DNA from: Desulfurococcaceae archaeon
GTDB taxonomy: Archaea > Thermoproteota > Thermoprotei_A > Sulfolobales > Desulfurococcaceae
Reading direction: 5' to 3'
Length of the DNA stretch: 64,000 nucleotides
Assembly: GCA_028275705.1 (NCBI GenBank)
Contig: JAPWUD010000001.1
Span: forward strand, 184,584-248,583
Shown here: positions 17,988 through 27,522 of the stretch, piece after piece
Layout of the letters: each line of letters begins with the position of its first letter
Numbering within the stretch: the first letter of the stretch is position 1
Made by a program: the position numbers and the translations under genes
Notes under the pieces: model-generated
Told to the model about the DNA's origin: nothing
The model's database searches: none
The model's input: only the letters and a program-made list of their open reading frames with translations

Positions 17988-18555
17988 ATTGCTTGGAGAA
18001 ATACATTGTGCGAGAAATAAAGTAAGTATTCTACACCACCCTAGAGCTATGTACTTTAAGGTACTACTTGTAGTTATTACGCTCATTTCCCGGTTCATAC
18101 ACCCTTATTTAGTGTTAGCAATCATACTTCTCAATACACCTATACTAGTATACTATGGCTTAAAGAAGACACTACTATACATTGCAATAGCCTGGACTAC
18201 TCTCTCATCTATAATAATTGGACTAGACATTCTCCTAGGGAGCTTTAAAATAGATTACCTATATAATCTACTGTATGGATATGCATCATTTACATCAATA
18301 CTACTATTCTTCTCTACAACTACACCCAGGGAAATACGTAGACTCATAGGCTTCAATGTACTCTCGGTATCTTACTTATTCCTAGACTACTCCTATAGAG
18401 TATTAACAGACACATTGCACTCACTACAAGCAAGGGGTTTAACACCCTCAAGGAATTTATCATGGGTTAAATACCTACTAAGATCGATCATAGTACTCCT
18501 CATAATTAGAATAAATGAAGTTGAAGAAGCACTAAGAGCGAGAGGTGTTGACTAA
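17980..18555 (+). CDS. ECF transporter transmembrane subunit (EcfT)
   Basis: Couples the ATPase to the S component. The 191-residue protein has four or five helices and the two short cytosolic helices that carry the EcfT motif: LQARGL (about residues 150-155) and ALRARGV (about 184-190). It overlaps the ATPase gene by 8 bases. With QueT and the single ATPase this completes a dedicated (group I) ECF importer. The short length relative to typical 250-residue EcfT is usual for compact archaeal forms. Confidence 0.83.
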   Translation: MVELLGEIHCARNKVSILHHPRAMYFKVLLVVITLISRFIHPYLVLAIILLNTPILVYYGLKKTLLYIAIAWTTLSSIIIGLDILLGSFKIDYLYNLLYGYASFTSILLFFSTTTPREIRRLIGFNVLSVSYLFLDYSYRVLTDTLHSLQARGLTPSRNLSWVKYLLRSIIVLLIIRINEVEEALRARGVD

Positions 18556-18743
18556 CAAAAAGCATCGAGGACTCGGACGTCGAGTATGTGAACCTAGTTG
18601 GTGGAGAGTCACTTATACACCTGTACTCCCCTCAGATGCTCAGAGCTTTAAGCGAATACAGTGTTAAGACTAGCGTCGTAACTAATGCTATAGTTGTTAG
18701 AGAGGAGCTAAAGATAATGCTCGACTGTACCGGTAGGGAGTGA
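18552..18743 (+). pseudogene. Fragment of a radical SAM-like protein
   Basis: An open stretch of about 63 codons without a proper start reads DVEYVNLVGGESLIHLYSPQ and later VKTSVVTNAIVVREELKIML before TGA. The GGE-S-L-x-H and VVTNA blocks match the second and third strands of the radical SAM barrel (GGEPLLH and VxTNG). The cysteine cluster is missing, and the sequence beyond the stop continues in other frames (PDERELSKRLVGLRRGVW near 18755-18810), so this looks like decayed coding DNA. Its position next to queT makes a QueE-like origin tempting but unproven. Confidence 0.5.
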
Positions 18744-18817
18744 TAAGTAGCCAGATGAGCGTGAGCTATCTAAGAGGCTGGTAGGCTTGAGAAGAGGCGT
18801 ATGGTTAAAAAAGCTGG

Positions 18818-20873
18818 CTAGTAGATGATCACTCTATACACTGCTACAAGTGGTGGTTTACCAACAATATTGAGTAGATTTGACGCTGAACGGCTCTGTG
18901 TGAGCTTCTCTACTCTGATACTAACGCTTGGTTGAGGAGAAGCGCTCGGATCCCTTGACCAATAAAGTCTAACCTCTGAAGCAGAGCCGTAAAGCGTTTG
19001 ATCCGCGTATCCGATGAACGTGGCAATCAATGTTAAAAGTATGCTTGCAGCTGTGCCTGTTGGAGCGGGTATAATTACCTGGAGTAGAATGCTCAGCAAG
19101 CTTAATGACGCACCTAGTAGAACACCTGCGCAACTACCACCAACTGTTGTCTCGTTTCCACGGATAACATCTATGGTAGTATCATATGTGGGTACTTGGT
19201 CATGCGTGGTTTGAATTAATTGATAGTAGTACAATTGATTGTATGCATTGTAGATCCCACTCTCGTATTAGTGAGTTGATGTTGGAGACCATACATGTTC
19301 CAGCTACACAGTTGCCTGAGATATCGTAGAAGCTGATATCCCAATAGTCTGAAGAGTACTCTTGGTCCTCGAGGTAGTATGGGATAAAAGTTGCTATTGG
19401 AATAGCGACCCAGTAGTTAGAGTCGCCCCAGTACTGCCTAATGTCATATGTGAGAACTAGTGCATCATAGTAGAATTTCACTTTTACTGGGACAGATACT
19501 GTTGCATAACGCCTCCCTACAAGCCAGTAACCGGGGACTAGGAAGGTAATAGCTCCTACACCTGTTGTCACCCAGTACTTTGGTGCAGTGCCTATTAGTA
19601 CGCCTAGGAATGTCCACCCGTGTGCGTTATACCCTGTTTGTGCAGAGCCTCTTACGAGGTTTAGTATTAGTGAAGGTGGGTTTTGCAGTGCTGAGATCAC
19701 TTGTATTACAAACGGCTTATACACGTTTATTGTGGCACCGGGTTGCATAGTGTGATTCCACGTTATTGAGTACGATGGGGAGAGTAGGCACAGATTTAAC
19801 ACTGATGTCATCTCTTTGATGCCTTCTCTAAAGCAACCATAAGTATCCCCTGGGACGTTGTTTAAGTAGTCTCTCACAGCACTTGGACTACTGAACATGC
19901 TCTTGCTGAACAAGTAGGCTGAGCCGTATATCGCTACGAAGTTCTCCCATGTTTTGTTCTCGACATAGACCTCATTACTCGGCACTAGTGTTGAGACCCT
20001 GGCTCTCCAGAAGTTGTCTGGGCTTGTGGGGTACCCCCAGTAGTTCAATATCACGCCACTAGCTCCCGGTATAGTTGTTACGCCTATCTCCCTCCTCTCA
20101 ATTGATGTTGTAGTGGTTGACCCTAGAACTACCTCCATTGTCTTATTTAACAACCCCAGTTCTCTGAAGACACTGTCTAGTGCTGGTCTCTTATCGATTC
20201 TCGCTAGGTACTTACTTAGCTCCTTAATTGGTGGTATTGTTATTGTAACGCCTTCTCTTGCGACTGCTAGCGGGTTTTCAAAGGCCTTTTCAAAGGAGTC
20301 TAGGTACTCGTAGCCTTTGCTAAGGTAGTAGTTTAGTGACGAGATCGGCTCTGAGTATATGTAGTCGTACCCCTCATCATCGTAGAGCCATAGAGTGATA
20401 GACACTGCTGGTAACGTATACCCTGCAATACCCCGCCATATGAGGCGCCTAATAACTTCTCTACCACTAATGCCAATAGCTCTACCACTAGCGTCAACAG
20501 CTACTCCCAGCTCTGTGTATTGCTCAATGATCCGCTCAAGCTCACGTAAATACCCCTTCTCAAAGCAAACTCTAACACTACCGCTAGCAGTAAGCCTCGA
20601 GATCGGAATAGTGTGGAACTCTCCACCAAAAGACACCATGATGTTACCAGAGAGCCTCTTACCATTTAAAACGAGCTCTCTATCACTAAGAACTAAGATC
20701 ACGCAACCCCTACTACCAGCGTCCACACTAGCTCTAACCACGAGAGGGCCGATGCTTACTGGTCGCGAAGTAAGTACGTTGATTAATAAAGGCGTAGCAG
20801 TTGCGGTTAATATCATTAGCACTAGTAAAGAGGCGTTTAACCCTTCAGCTCTAAGCCTAGAAGCCTTGATCAT
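18818..20873 (-). pseudogene. Large exported protein of unknown function, apparently frameshifted
   Basis: Two overlapping minus-strand frames: 557 codons (20873-19200) and 138 codons (19234-18818). The first starts with a signal-type helix (residues 11-31) and a long Tyr/Ser/Thr-rich exported domain, ending in an unnatural tail (LQCIQSIVLLSINSNHA). In the other frame the sequence is open from about 19272 and continues naturally as ESGIYNAYNQLYYYQLIQT into two hydrophobic segments (about 45-90 of the second frame) and a C-terminus. The simplest reading is one ~690-residue gene with a frameshift near 19235-19272. A sequencing error or two separate genes are alternatives. Function is not recognised. 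Confidence 0.55.
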
Positions 20874-20975
20874 TAAGTACCCTCTATCTGTATGATATGC
20901 AATCGGGTTCTTTTATACTTTTAGATCCCTTAACCTTGATCGTTTAATCTACCTTGGAGCTCTTGATCTGGGCAG

Positions 20976-21231
20976 TCACGTCCCCGCTAGATATGAGTTC
21001 CCCGTGGCGACCATGTGGTTAATCGTGTGGAAAGAGATTTCAAGAGGGACTAGAGAACTGTGAGTTGCGTATCGTTGTAAGGTTTGCTGGGCTCTCCTAG
21101 TGTTAACGCCCAATGCTACGTACTGGTGTATTAAGGATATAAAGCCCAGTATTGAGATTGCGACGGCTACTAGCCACCCAATGTATGGCACTATACTAAC
21201 AAACGCCCCTATTAGGTATAGAGTGTTCTTC
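20976..21231 (-). pseudogene. Remnant of a multi-pass membrane protein
   Basis: A minus-strand frame that opens right after an in-frame TAG (near 21232) reads KNTLYLIGAFVSIVPYIGW and then AISILGFISLIHQYVALG, two hydrophobic helices like the last helices of small archaeal membrane proteins, followed by a soluble tail. No start with a promoter is visible. I read it as a decayed gene; a real 71-residue protein from the ATG at 21191 is the alternative. Confidence 0.4.
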
Positions 21232-21274
21232 TAGATATCGTGTAGCTTAAATAGCAGCACTATGTGGTCTATAG

Positions 21275-21748
21275 TCCCTACGAGCACCAGTATTCTGGTT
21301 GATCTTGAGGATACTAGGCTTCAAGAAGCTCGGTATTGCGGAGAGCAGAGTGATCGTCGGCTTTGTAAATCAAGAGCGGGGCACTCATGTTAACAACATC
21401 TAATTAACAGGTAGAGACCTCCATAAGCTCCACTCGACTAAGTTACCGAAAATAGCGGTGCTCTTGATATCTGAGCCCATTAGGATCGCGACGTTCTTAG
21501 CTGTAGACTGCTCTGGAGTCCCAGTAAATCTATTTGTTGCTGAGTCATCTTATAGGATATTAGTTAGTGCGCTGGGACCTATAGCAAATACTATAGCTTC
21601 AGTACTTGGTTTGGAAGCGAGTGTCATCTCGGACTTCATCTTGAATGCGCTATTGACCTTTAGGGACAACGGGCTCTTCAGGAGTCTTATATACGTGTTT
21701 GCTAGACTCACTAAGTATCATGGTGCTAGTCTAGCTAAATTTATCTGA
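21275..21748 (+). pseudogene. Decayed gene with in-frame stop, cut by an IS relic
   Basis: The frame reads ILRILGFKKLGIAESRVIVG, meets TAA at 21401-21403, and goes on in the same frame as LTGRDLHKLHSTKLPKIAVL up to TGA at 21746-21748. That TGA lies inside the end of the 40-bp IS relic, so the gene lost its natural end there. Beyond the relic, a short frame at about 21807-21860 (SIVFKLVEAIPVAFIV) could be its former C-terminus. The protein family is not recognised. Confidence 0.5.
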
Positions 21749-21784
21749 CTCCTCCCCGCCTTGAAATAGGCGAGGCTTTCAGTT
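21745..21784 (-). mobile_element. IS605-type element, 40-bp relic of the two ends (copy 3)
   Basis: On the minus strand, AACTGAAAGCCTCGCCT (left end) runs straight into CAAGGCGGGGAGGAGTCAG (right end). The two terminal palindromes have merged into one, with all coding sequence deleted. The flank before the left end is CTAC in place of TTAC. It matches copies 1 and 2 at both ends. Confidence 0.75.
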
Positions 21785-21958
21785 GTAGGACCATTGCAAG
21801 CTACGAGCTATGAGCATCGTCTTCAAACTCGTTGAGGCAATCCCAGTAGCATTCATAGTCTAAAACAAGCTCTCCATATAGGTTTTCACTAGAACAAACT
21901 ACCTCGCAGAACTTCATTATTTTATCCAATAGACTAGACAAGCTCAATTCCCCCCAAT

Positions 21959-22513
21959 TTGTATTTAGTATTTATTACATGGACCCATTATTATACTACA
22001 TGGGTGCATGGAATGGATGGCGTCGCGGTCGACTTACCATCATATGTTATCCTTGCTCTAGTAGGGGCTGTGGTTGCGATCTGGGGAAGTCAATTATCGA
22101 GGATTATATCGTCAATTGTTTTCGGGGCTTTCTCAGCGTATATCTTGTGGAAGTATAGCTTCCAATTGTGGAGTAGCTTTGCTATATCAGTAGTATTAAT
22201 GCTCCTTGGATTATTCATAGGTCTAGCAGTAGGCTTCATAGTTTTTAGAATCGCGCTCTCAATTATTTCAGCATATATAATAGCCTCCATTATCACTACG
22301 AACCCCATTATTATCCTTGCACTAACAATAGTGCTTGCATTAATACTTTATGTGTTGGCTAGAGTTTTCATACCGGCATTATTCGCTATAACAGGGGCAT
22401 TAATGGTTTACAAAGCACTAGTTTCTCTTGGATTATCAATAGTGATCTCTATACCCATATGTATACTACTAGGGGTGGTGGGCTTCTACAATCAATTCAA
22501 ACACTGGATCTAG
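21959..22513 (+). CDS. Multi-pass membrane protein, unknown function
   Basis: The 184-residue protein has about five to six hydrophobic helices separated by very short loops (VILALVGAVVAIWG, ISVVLMLLGLFIGLAVGFIVF, IIILALTIVLALILYVLA and others) and almost no soluble part. The pattern recalls the DUF4203/TMEM198-like group, but I cannot confirm it. The real start may be the ATG at 22013 (MDGVAVDLPSYVI), which gives a cleaner N-terminus. It stands alone downstream of the IS relic. Confidence 0.6.
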   Translation: MYLVFITWTHYYTTWVHGMDGVAVDLPSYVILALVGAVVAIWGSQLSRIISSIVFGAFSAYILWKYSFQLWSSFAISVVLMLLGLFIGLAVGFIVFRIALSIISAYIIASIITTNPIIILALTIVLALILYVLARVFIPALFAITGALMVYKALVSLGLSIVISIPICILLGVVGFYNQFKHWI

Positions 22514-22561
22514 TGCTTGGATAGAAATGCATCTCTATTATAACTACGAGGAGTTAGAATT

Positions 22562-22819
22562 ATGAATAAACCTGGAATTAGAGGGGAGTTAGAAAACACT
22601 GTGAAGGAGTTACTATCTCGGAGAGATCCTAATGGATTCTACGTTATATTAGCACTAAATAATAGTGAAGCGAGAAATGCAGTATCAGGTTTTCTGCGAG
22701 ACAGGGATATATTGGTTGAAGAGTACGGGGATTTAATAATGATTAGGTGTAAAAGCAGGAGCGTTGCAGAGCGCATAGCTAAGACACTGCTAAGTAGGGG
22801 TTTATTGAAAATTGAGTAA
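22562..22819 (+). CDS. Small conserved-looking protein, unknown function
   Basis: An 85-residue mixed alpha/beta protein starting at ATG 22562 with GAGG 8-11 bases upstream. It has a regular pattern (GFYVILALNNSEARNAVSGFL, then LIMIRCKSRSVAERIAKTLL) that suggests a small ferredoxin-like fold. No motif is recognised. It converges with the winged-helix gene 10 bases downstream. Confidence 0.6.
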   Translation: MNKPGIRGELENTVKELLSRRDPNGFYVILALNNSEARNAVSGFLRDRDILVEEYGDLIMIRCKSRSVAERIAKTLLSRGLLKIE

Positions 22820-22829
22820 ATGCATGACG

Positions 22830-23324
22830 CTATAAACCAATATATTCCTCGAGCGCTTCTACGGCTTCACTAAGGCTTTTTACTCCTAATAATCTACGAG
22901 CTAGCTGAGTTGCACCTAGTTGACTGGAGAGCCATGATGTTAAGTACCCCCTCTCTACGTGTAGTCTAAAGATATTCTCTGGTACTAGTCCATACTTAAC
23001 GGCAACGTAGAGTTTCTCTATTGAATCTACTTTCAAGGGTATTGGAGAGCCATTCTCACTTGTGAATATATATGAGTAGTTCTCCTCCACTCTCTTACCA
23101 AATACACTAACACCCTCTAAGAGGAATAACCCCTTATCAGTGACCGTGTATTTACCATCTTTTTCAACTATAAACCCTTTTTTCATTAACTCATTAACAT
23201 ACTTTCTAGCAGTACTCTGCGAGAGCTTGGCTTTCGAGACGACATCGCTGACTGTAAACTCTTGTCCCAAAACACTTAGTAATTCTCTTGCTTTCCTAGT
23301 TGATATAGACATGTCTAGCACCAA
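22830..23324 (-). CDS. Winged-helix transcriptional regulator
   Basis: The N-terminal ~70 residues form a winged helix-turn-helix: TVSDVVSKAKLSQSTARKYVNELMKKGFI is the HTH, followed by the wing VEKDGKYTVTDKGLFLLE. The C-terminal ~90 residues are a helical domain of unknown ligand. A TTTATATAT box on the minus strand near 23345-23353 lies about 25 bases before the GTG at 23324, consistent with a leaderless start; ATG four codons later is the alternative. The target is unknown. Confidence 0.75.
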   Translation of the reverse strand: MVLDMSISTRKARELLSVLGQEFTVSDVVSKAKLSQSTARKYVNELMKKGFIVEKDGKYTVTDKGLFLLEGVSVFGKRVEENYSYIFTSENGSPIPLKVDSIEKLYVAVKYGLVPENIFRLHVERGYLTSWLSSQLGATQLARRLLGVKSLSEAVEALEEYIGL

Positions 23325-23411
23325 GAAGGTATTACCCTGGCATAGATATATAAAGATTTCCTATTTAAACATAAATATGTATCCAAGAACTAAACCCACT
23401 AAAAACCCACA

Positions 23412-24227
23412 CTACTCAGACTTAAACACAACATTTAAGCCACTAAATAGTGGTCTATACGGGGATAAAGATGCTAGATCGTGATACGCAGCTGTGAACA
23501 CCCAGCCAGCCCTCTTCGCCAACTCTATAACTTCGTGTAGTGTATAAATCCTAAGTTTAAATGAAACGTCATCAATGAAAACTAAGTCTCTTCCATTCTT
23601 CCTGTAGAAACTCCAAGTACTAGATAGAGTTGAAGTGTATGGGTCGAATAAAGCTCTCTCAATGTAAGCATACTCTTCGTCAATATCATTGAAGTAGCAA
23701 GTGTTTGTCCCCGATACACCAGCTCTAAGTATTATTGAGTCGTAGGATGCAGTATTGAGGATTAGTAGGTAACCGCCAGGACGAGTTATCCTCTTTATTC
23801 TATTCAAGATATCAAGATCTACTTCTTCGCCATAGTAGCCAAGTATTGTAGTCCAGTACATTAATACAGCGTCGAATTCTCTGTAATCCCCTAATTCCTC
23901 ATCTATCCTCCTAGCATCAGCTACTCTAAACAATACTCTATCCGCGACACCGTGGATCTTGGCTTTTTCAACTGCATCTCTAATAAATAGGGGTGAAATA
24001 TCAAGTCCCAGGACTCTATATCCTAGTTTACCGAGGTTAATAGAGATCCTGCCATTGCCGCATCCTAAGTCCAGGATGAGGGAGTTCTCTCTAACTCCAA
24101 GTAGTTCAAGTAGTTTCTTAATGTAGTGTGCCTCCTCTCTAGCCTTCTCCCACTTAGCATTCATAACTCTTAAGAACAACTCACCCTTCTCAATGAAAAA
24201 TTCACGTGTCCAATCAATAGTATCCAA
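23412..24227 (-). CDS. Class I SAM-dependent methyltransferase
   Basis: A 271-residue Rossmann methyltransferase: motif I LILDLGCGNGRISINLG (residues 48-64), motif II VLGLDIS, a VADARRID segment, motif IV FDAVLMYWTTILGYYG, and RPGGYLLILNTASYDS. The long C-terminal insert before the last strands (ERALFDPYTSTLSSTW) resembles small-molecule methyltransferases. The substrate cannot be told. It stands alone, with an empty gap of about 250 bases upstream. Confidence 0.85.
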   Translation of the reverse strand: MDTIDWTREFFIEKGELFLRVMNAKWEKAREEAHYIKKLLELLGVRENSLILDLGCGNGRISINLGKLGYRVLGLDISPLFIRDAVEKAKIHGVADRVLFRVADARRIDEELGDYREFDAVLMYWTTILGYYGEEVDLDILNRIKRITRPGGYLLILNTASYDSIILRAGVSGTNTCYFNDIDEEYAYIERALFDPYTSTLSSTWSFYRKNGRDLVFIDDVSFKLRIYTLHEVIELAKRAGWVFTAAYHDLASLSPYRPLFSGLNVVFKSE

Positions 24228-24475
24228 AGAGACAACCCCCTTCTCATGTCTGCAATTTAGATATTTAGGGAAGATCTTTATTAAATGCTAGTTCATTAAT
24301 TCAAGTGTAGGCTTCGCTGGTCTAGACATGTTGCCACTTAGGAGATTTAGGGTTCTCCTATATCTCCTACACTATTCCTCATTCTAAAGTTACCTCAATG
24401 AAGATCTTGAGTTTCCTGGTGGTCAATATTGATGGCTCCACGCTCGGAGTGTAGAGTAAAGACTCTTCGAGGAGG
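24228..24475. other. Intergenic region, no gene seen
   Basis: Between two minus-strand genes. A plus-strand frame here mostly mirrors the acetyltransferase gene and is not credible. No RNA gene or repeat is supported. Confidence 0.35.
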
Positions 24476-25357
24476 TCAGTCTTCAATGAGCTCCTTGTGT
24501 AGGAGGAACTCTGATTCATTCATTTTAAACCTGGATTCCACGAGTAGCTCTATTAGTTTTTGCTTAGAGGAGTCTACGGGTATTTCAATGATCTTAGAGT
24601 CTCTAGCGATAGCTATGTTTTTCAGGCTATTTAATAGTGCTTCAAGTGCTTCTATTGCATTGTATGATGATAGTGAAATACTGTCTACTATTAATTCATC
24701 TCCATCACTATAAATTGCACACGCGATTGCCCTCCTACCTCGCCTAACTAGTATGGCTCTCTCCGCTCTATACAACTTCTTCTTGTATATGTATCGATCG
24801 ACTTCATCCACGAAGCTACTCCAGTATGAAGCATAATACTTTAACCTAGGCTTTAACAAACCAGCGTTTACATCGATAACAGTGTAATCGATTTCAGGGT
24901 CATTGGTCTTCACTCTTTCCGGTGGCGCTGTAAACCACAGAATAGTACCCTTGATCTTGTAGTTGTGTTTTAGGTAGAAGTTAAGTGCACTTTTATTCCA
25001 GTCTTTAACACACAGATATATTTCTCTCACTCCTCTATTTAAAAGGATCTTCTCTGTTTCCTCGAGAAGCATTGATCCGATTCCCTGACCCCTATGGGAT
25101 TCGTCAATAGCGATGTTTTCAATATATCCTCTACCTCTACTTCTGTAAGCTAGAGAATAACCTAATGCCTTATCTCCAATAAGTGCAATTAAAAAGAGTA
25201 TTCTCTTTGAATTAGACTCTAGTAGTGCTTTAAACCACTTAGGGTCCTCTTTACCTAGTTCTCGAGGGGACTCCTCATGTATTCTGAGTATTTCCCCTAA
25301 GTCGTGTTTCAATGCTTTTCGAATAGTGATTTTGAAACCTCCTGGTTTAGACAACAT
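24476..25357 (-). CDS. GNAT N-acetyltransferase with an extra C-terminal domain
   Basis: Residues 1-150 are a GNAT domain: ENIAIDESHRGQGIGSMLLEE contains the acetyl-CoA pyrophosphate loop (Q/R-x-x-G-x-G), followed by REIYLCVKDWNKSALNFYLKHNYK, the usual strand-helix end of the fold. Residues 160-293 look like a second, diverged GNAT-like half (AIEALLNSLKNIAIARDSKIIEIPVD). The substrate is unknown; RimI-like protein acetylation is one option. Confidence 0.82.
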   Translation of the reverse strand: MLSKPGGFKITIRKALKHDLGEILRIHEESPRELGKEDPKWFKALLESNSKRILFLIALIGDKALGYSLAYRSRGRGYIENIAIDESHRGQGIGSMLLEETEKILLNRGVREIYLCVKDWNKSALNFYLKHNYKIKGTILWFTAPPERVKTNDPEIDYTVIDVNAGLLKPRLKYYASYWSSFVDEVDRYIYKKKLYRAERAILVRRGRRAIACAIYSDGDELIVDSISLSSYNAIEALEALLNSLKNIAIARDSKIIEIPVDSSKQKLIELLVESRFKMNESEFLLHKELIED

Positions 25358-25627
25358 AATATATACTACGACCCTTACAGCTCAATCGTTTTGAATATTA
25401 TAGCCCCTTAAAAAGCCGATTTATCAGATCTCTCCTTGTTGCAGAACACTACTCTCCATTCACGTGGACTAGGGATAGAATCACTGTTTTCAGATTAACT
25501 CTGATTAATCATCCTTCATTCTTGCCGGGTTTTCATCATCAATTATGTTTCATGTATTAAGGGGTATTTGTACTTAATCGAGCACCCTATTGTTTAATTA
25601 ACCACTTTAAGTAATATATATTATGGG
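25358..25627. promoter_or_regulatory. Intergenic region with the DNA ligase promoter
   Basis: About 270 bases without a gene. Near its right end TTTAAGTAATATATA (about 25605-25619) is a TATA-type box whose expected start point, about 25 bases further on, falls at the ATG at 25637 of the ligase gene; this supports a leaderless transcript. Confidence 0.5.
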
Positions 25628-25636
25628 TTGAGCTTA

Positions 25637-27454
25637 ATGGTGGACATGCCTCTACGCATTATAGCGGAGACTATTGATAGACTTGAATTAATCTCTGCTA
25701 GGACTCAGATGGTTGCACTACTCACTAATTTATTTAAGCAGACACCACCAGAGATCATTGATAAAGTAGTGTACTTGATACAGGGGGTTCTCTGGCCTGA
25801 TTGGAAGGGGATGCCCGAGATTGGTGTTGGAGAGAAGATGTTGATTAAAGCTATTTCAATAGCTTGCACAATCCCCGAGAGGGATGTTGAGAAAACTGTG
25901 AAGGAAGTTGGAGATCTTGGTAGAGCAGTTGAGAAGTTGAAGCAAATTGCTGGGAGTAAGCAAGCTGGAGTTACACTATTCGCTTTTACACAACAACAAG
26001 TAGCTCTCACAGTTGTCAACACATACAATACCCTAGTCAAGATTGCTATGACGCAGGGTGAGGGTAGTAAAGACCTTAAAATAAGACTGCTCTCAGGGCT
26101 CTTAAAGGAAGCATCAGCTAAAGAAGCGAAATTTATTGTGAGATTCGTGGAGGGGAAGCAGAGAGTTGGCATTGGAGATGCAACTATTATGGATGCTCTA
26201 GCCGCCACCTATGGTGGCGGTGTAACTGCGAGGCCTATAATTGAGAGAGCGTACAATTTAAGGTCTGATCTCGGGGAAGTAGCTAGAATTCTCGCGTTGA
26301 AGGGCTTAGAGGAGTTAAAGAGAGTTAAGCCTGAAGTGGGTGTTCCAATTAGGCCAATGCTCGCTGAGAGACTCAGCGACCCACGTGAAATACTAGCGAA
26401 GACTGGTGGAGACGCATTCGTAGAGTTCAAGTATGATGGTGAAAGAGCTCAAATACATAAGAAGGGGGATAAAGTCTGGATTTACTCTAGGAGGCTTGAG
26501 AATATCACGAGGCAATACCCAGATGTTGAGGAGATGGCGGCTACTCACATTAAGGCAGGCGAGGCTATTGTAGAGGGTGAAATAGTAGCCTACGACCCTG
26601 AAACAGGTGAGTTAAAGCCTTTCCAGGAGTTGATGCATAGGAAGAGGAAGCACGACATCCACTTAGCGATCAAGGAGTATCCTGTGAGGGTATTTCTCTT
26701 TGACCTACTATACCTTGATGGAGAAGACTACACAGTGAAGCCGCTACCACAGAGACGTGAGGCTTTAGAGAAGATTATTGATAAAACAGAAGACTTCACC
26801 ATAGCCGAGTACATTAAGACGAGTACTCCAGAGGATCTCGAGAAGTTCTTCTTAGAGGCAATTAGTGAGGGAGCCGAGGGAGTCATGGTTAAGGCACTAC
26901 ATAAAGATGCAATATATCAAGCTGGAGTGAGGGGCTGGCTTTGGATAAAGTACAAGAGAGACTATAAGAGCGAAATGGCCGACACCGTGGATCTTGTCGT
27001 AGTGGGGGCTTTCCACGGCAAGGGTAGGAGGGGTGGTAAATATGGTGCACTACTCATGGCTGCGTATAATCCAGATAAAGACGTGTTTGAAACAGTGTGT
27101 AAGGTTGGATCGGGGTTTAAAGACGAAGACCTCGATAAATTACCAGATATGTTGAAGCCGTATGTAAGAGATCGGAAGCACCCGAGAGTATTAGCTGAAA
27201 TGGAGCCTGATGTATGGATTGAACCAGTATTTGTAGCAGAGATCATTGGGGCTGAGTTGACGCTTTCACCAATACACACGTGTGCTAAGGGTTTATTGAA
27301 ACCAGACGCGGGGATATCCATTAGGTTTCCGAGATTCATAAGGTGGAGGCCTGATAAAAGACCGGAGGATGCTACAACGAGCCAGGAGCTTGTGGAGATG
27401 TATAATAGGCAGTTAAAGAAGATCACTGTTGAGCAAGCTCCTGAAGCTCCTTAG
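25637..27454 (+). CDS. lig: ATP-dependent DNA ligase
   Basis: Seals nicks in DNA during replication and repair. The protein has the archaeal/eukaryotic ligase I layout: an N-terminal DNA-binding domain (about 1-235), the nucleotidyltransferase domain with the AMP-accepting lysine in [10 protein letters not shown] (motif I), VEGEIVAY (III), [12 protein letters not shown] (IIIa), EGVMVK (IV) and WIKYKRDYK (V), and a C-terminal OB fold with VCKVGSGF. The start at ATG 25637 is preferred over TTG 25628 because of the TATA spacing. The downstream GPN GTPase has its own promoter-like gap. Confidence 0.96.
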   Translation: MVDMPLRIIAETIDRLELISARTQMVALLTNLFKQTPPEIIDKVVYLIQGVLWPDWKGMPEIGVGEKMLIKAISIACTIPERDVEKTVKEVGDLGRAVEKLKQIAGSKQAGVTLFAFTQQQVALTVVNTYNTLVKIAMTQGEGSKDLKIRLLSGLLKEASAKEAKFIVRFVEGKQRVGIGDATIMDALAATYGGGVTARPIIERAYNLRSDLGEVARILALKGLEELKRVKPEVGVPIRPMLAERLSDPREILAKTGGDAFVEFKYDGERAQIHKKGDKVWIYSRRLENITRQYPDVEEMAATHIKAGEAIVEGEIVAYDPETGELKPFQELMHRKRKHDIHLAIKEYPVRVFLFDLLYLDGEDYTVKPLPQRREALEKIIDKTEDFTIAEYIKTSTPEDLEKFFLEAISEGAEGVMVKALHKDAIYQAGVRGWLWIKYKRDYKSEMADTVDLVVVGAFHGKGRRGGKYGALLMAAYNPDKDVFETVCKVGSGFKDEDLDKLPDMLKPYVRDRKHPRVLAEMEPDVWIEPVFVAEIIGAELTLSPIHTCAKGLLKPDAGISIRFPRFIRWRPDKRPEDATTSQELVEMYNRQLKKITVEQAPEAP

Positions 27455-27522
27455 AATAACACTTCTAGCAATGCGACGCCTAGAGTTTAAGTAAGTATTA
27501 AGTCAACACTTTACCTAAGCTA

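Noticed and set aside
24429..24713. Plus-strand frame opposite the acetyltransferase
   Set aside because: Serine/leucine-rich shadow of a well supported gene.
25495..25560. Minus-strand C/D-like RNA with TTGATGA and CTGA boxes
   Set aside because: No proper D' box is present and the C'-like box is poor; the order fits chance.
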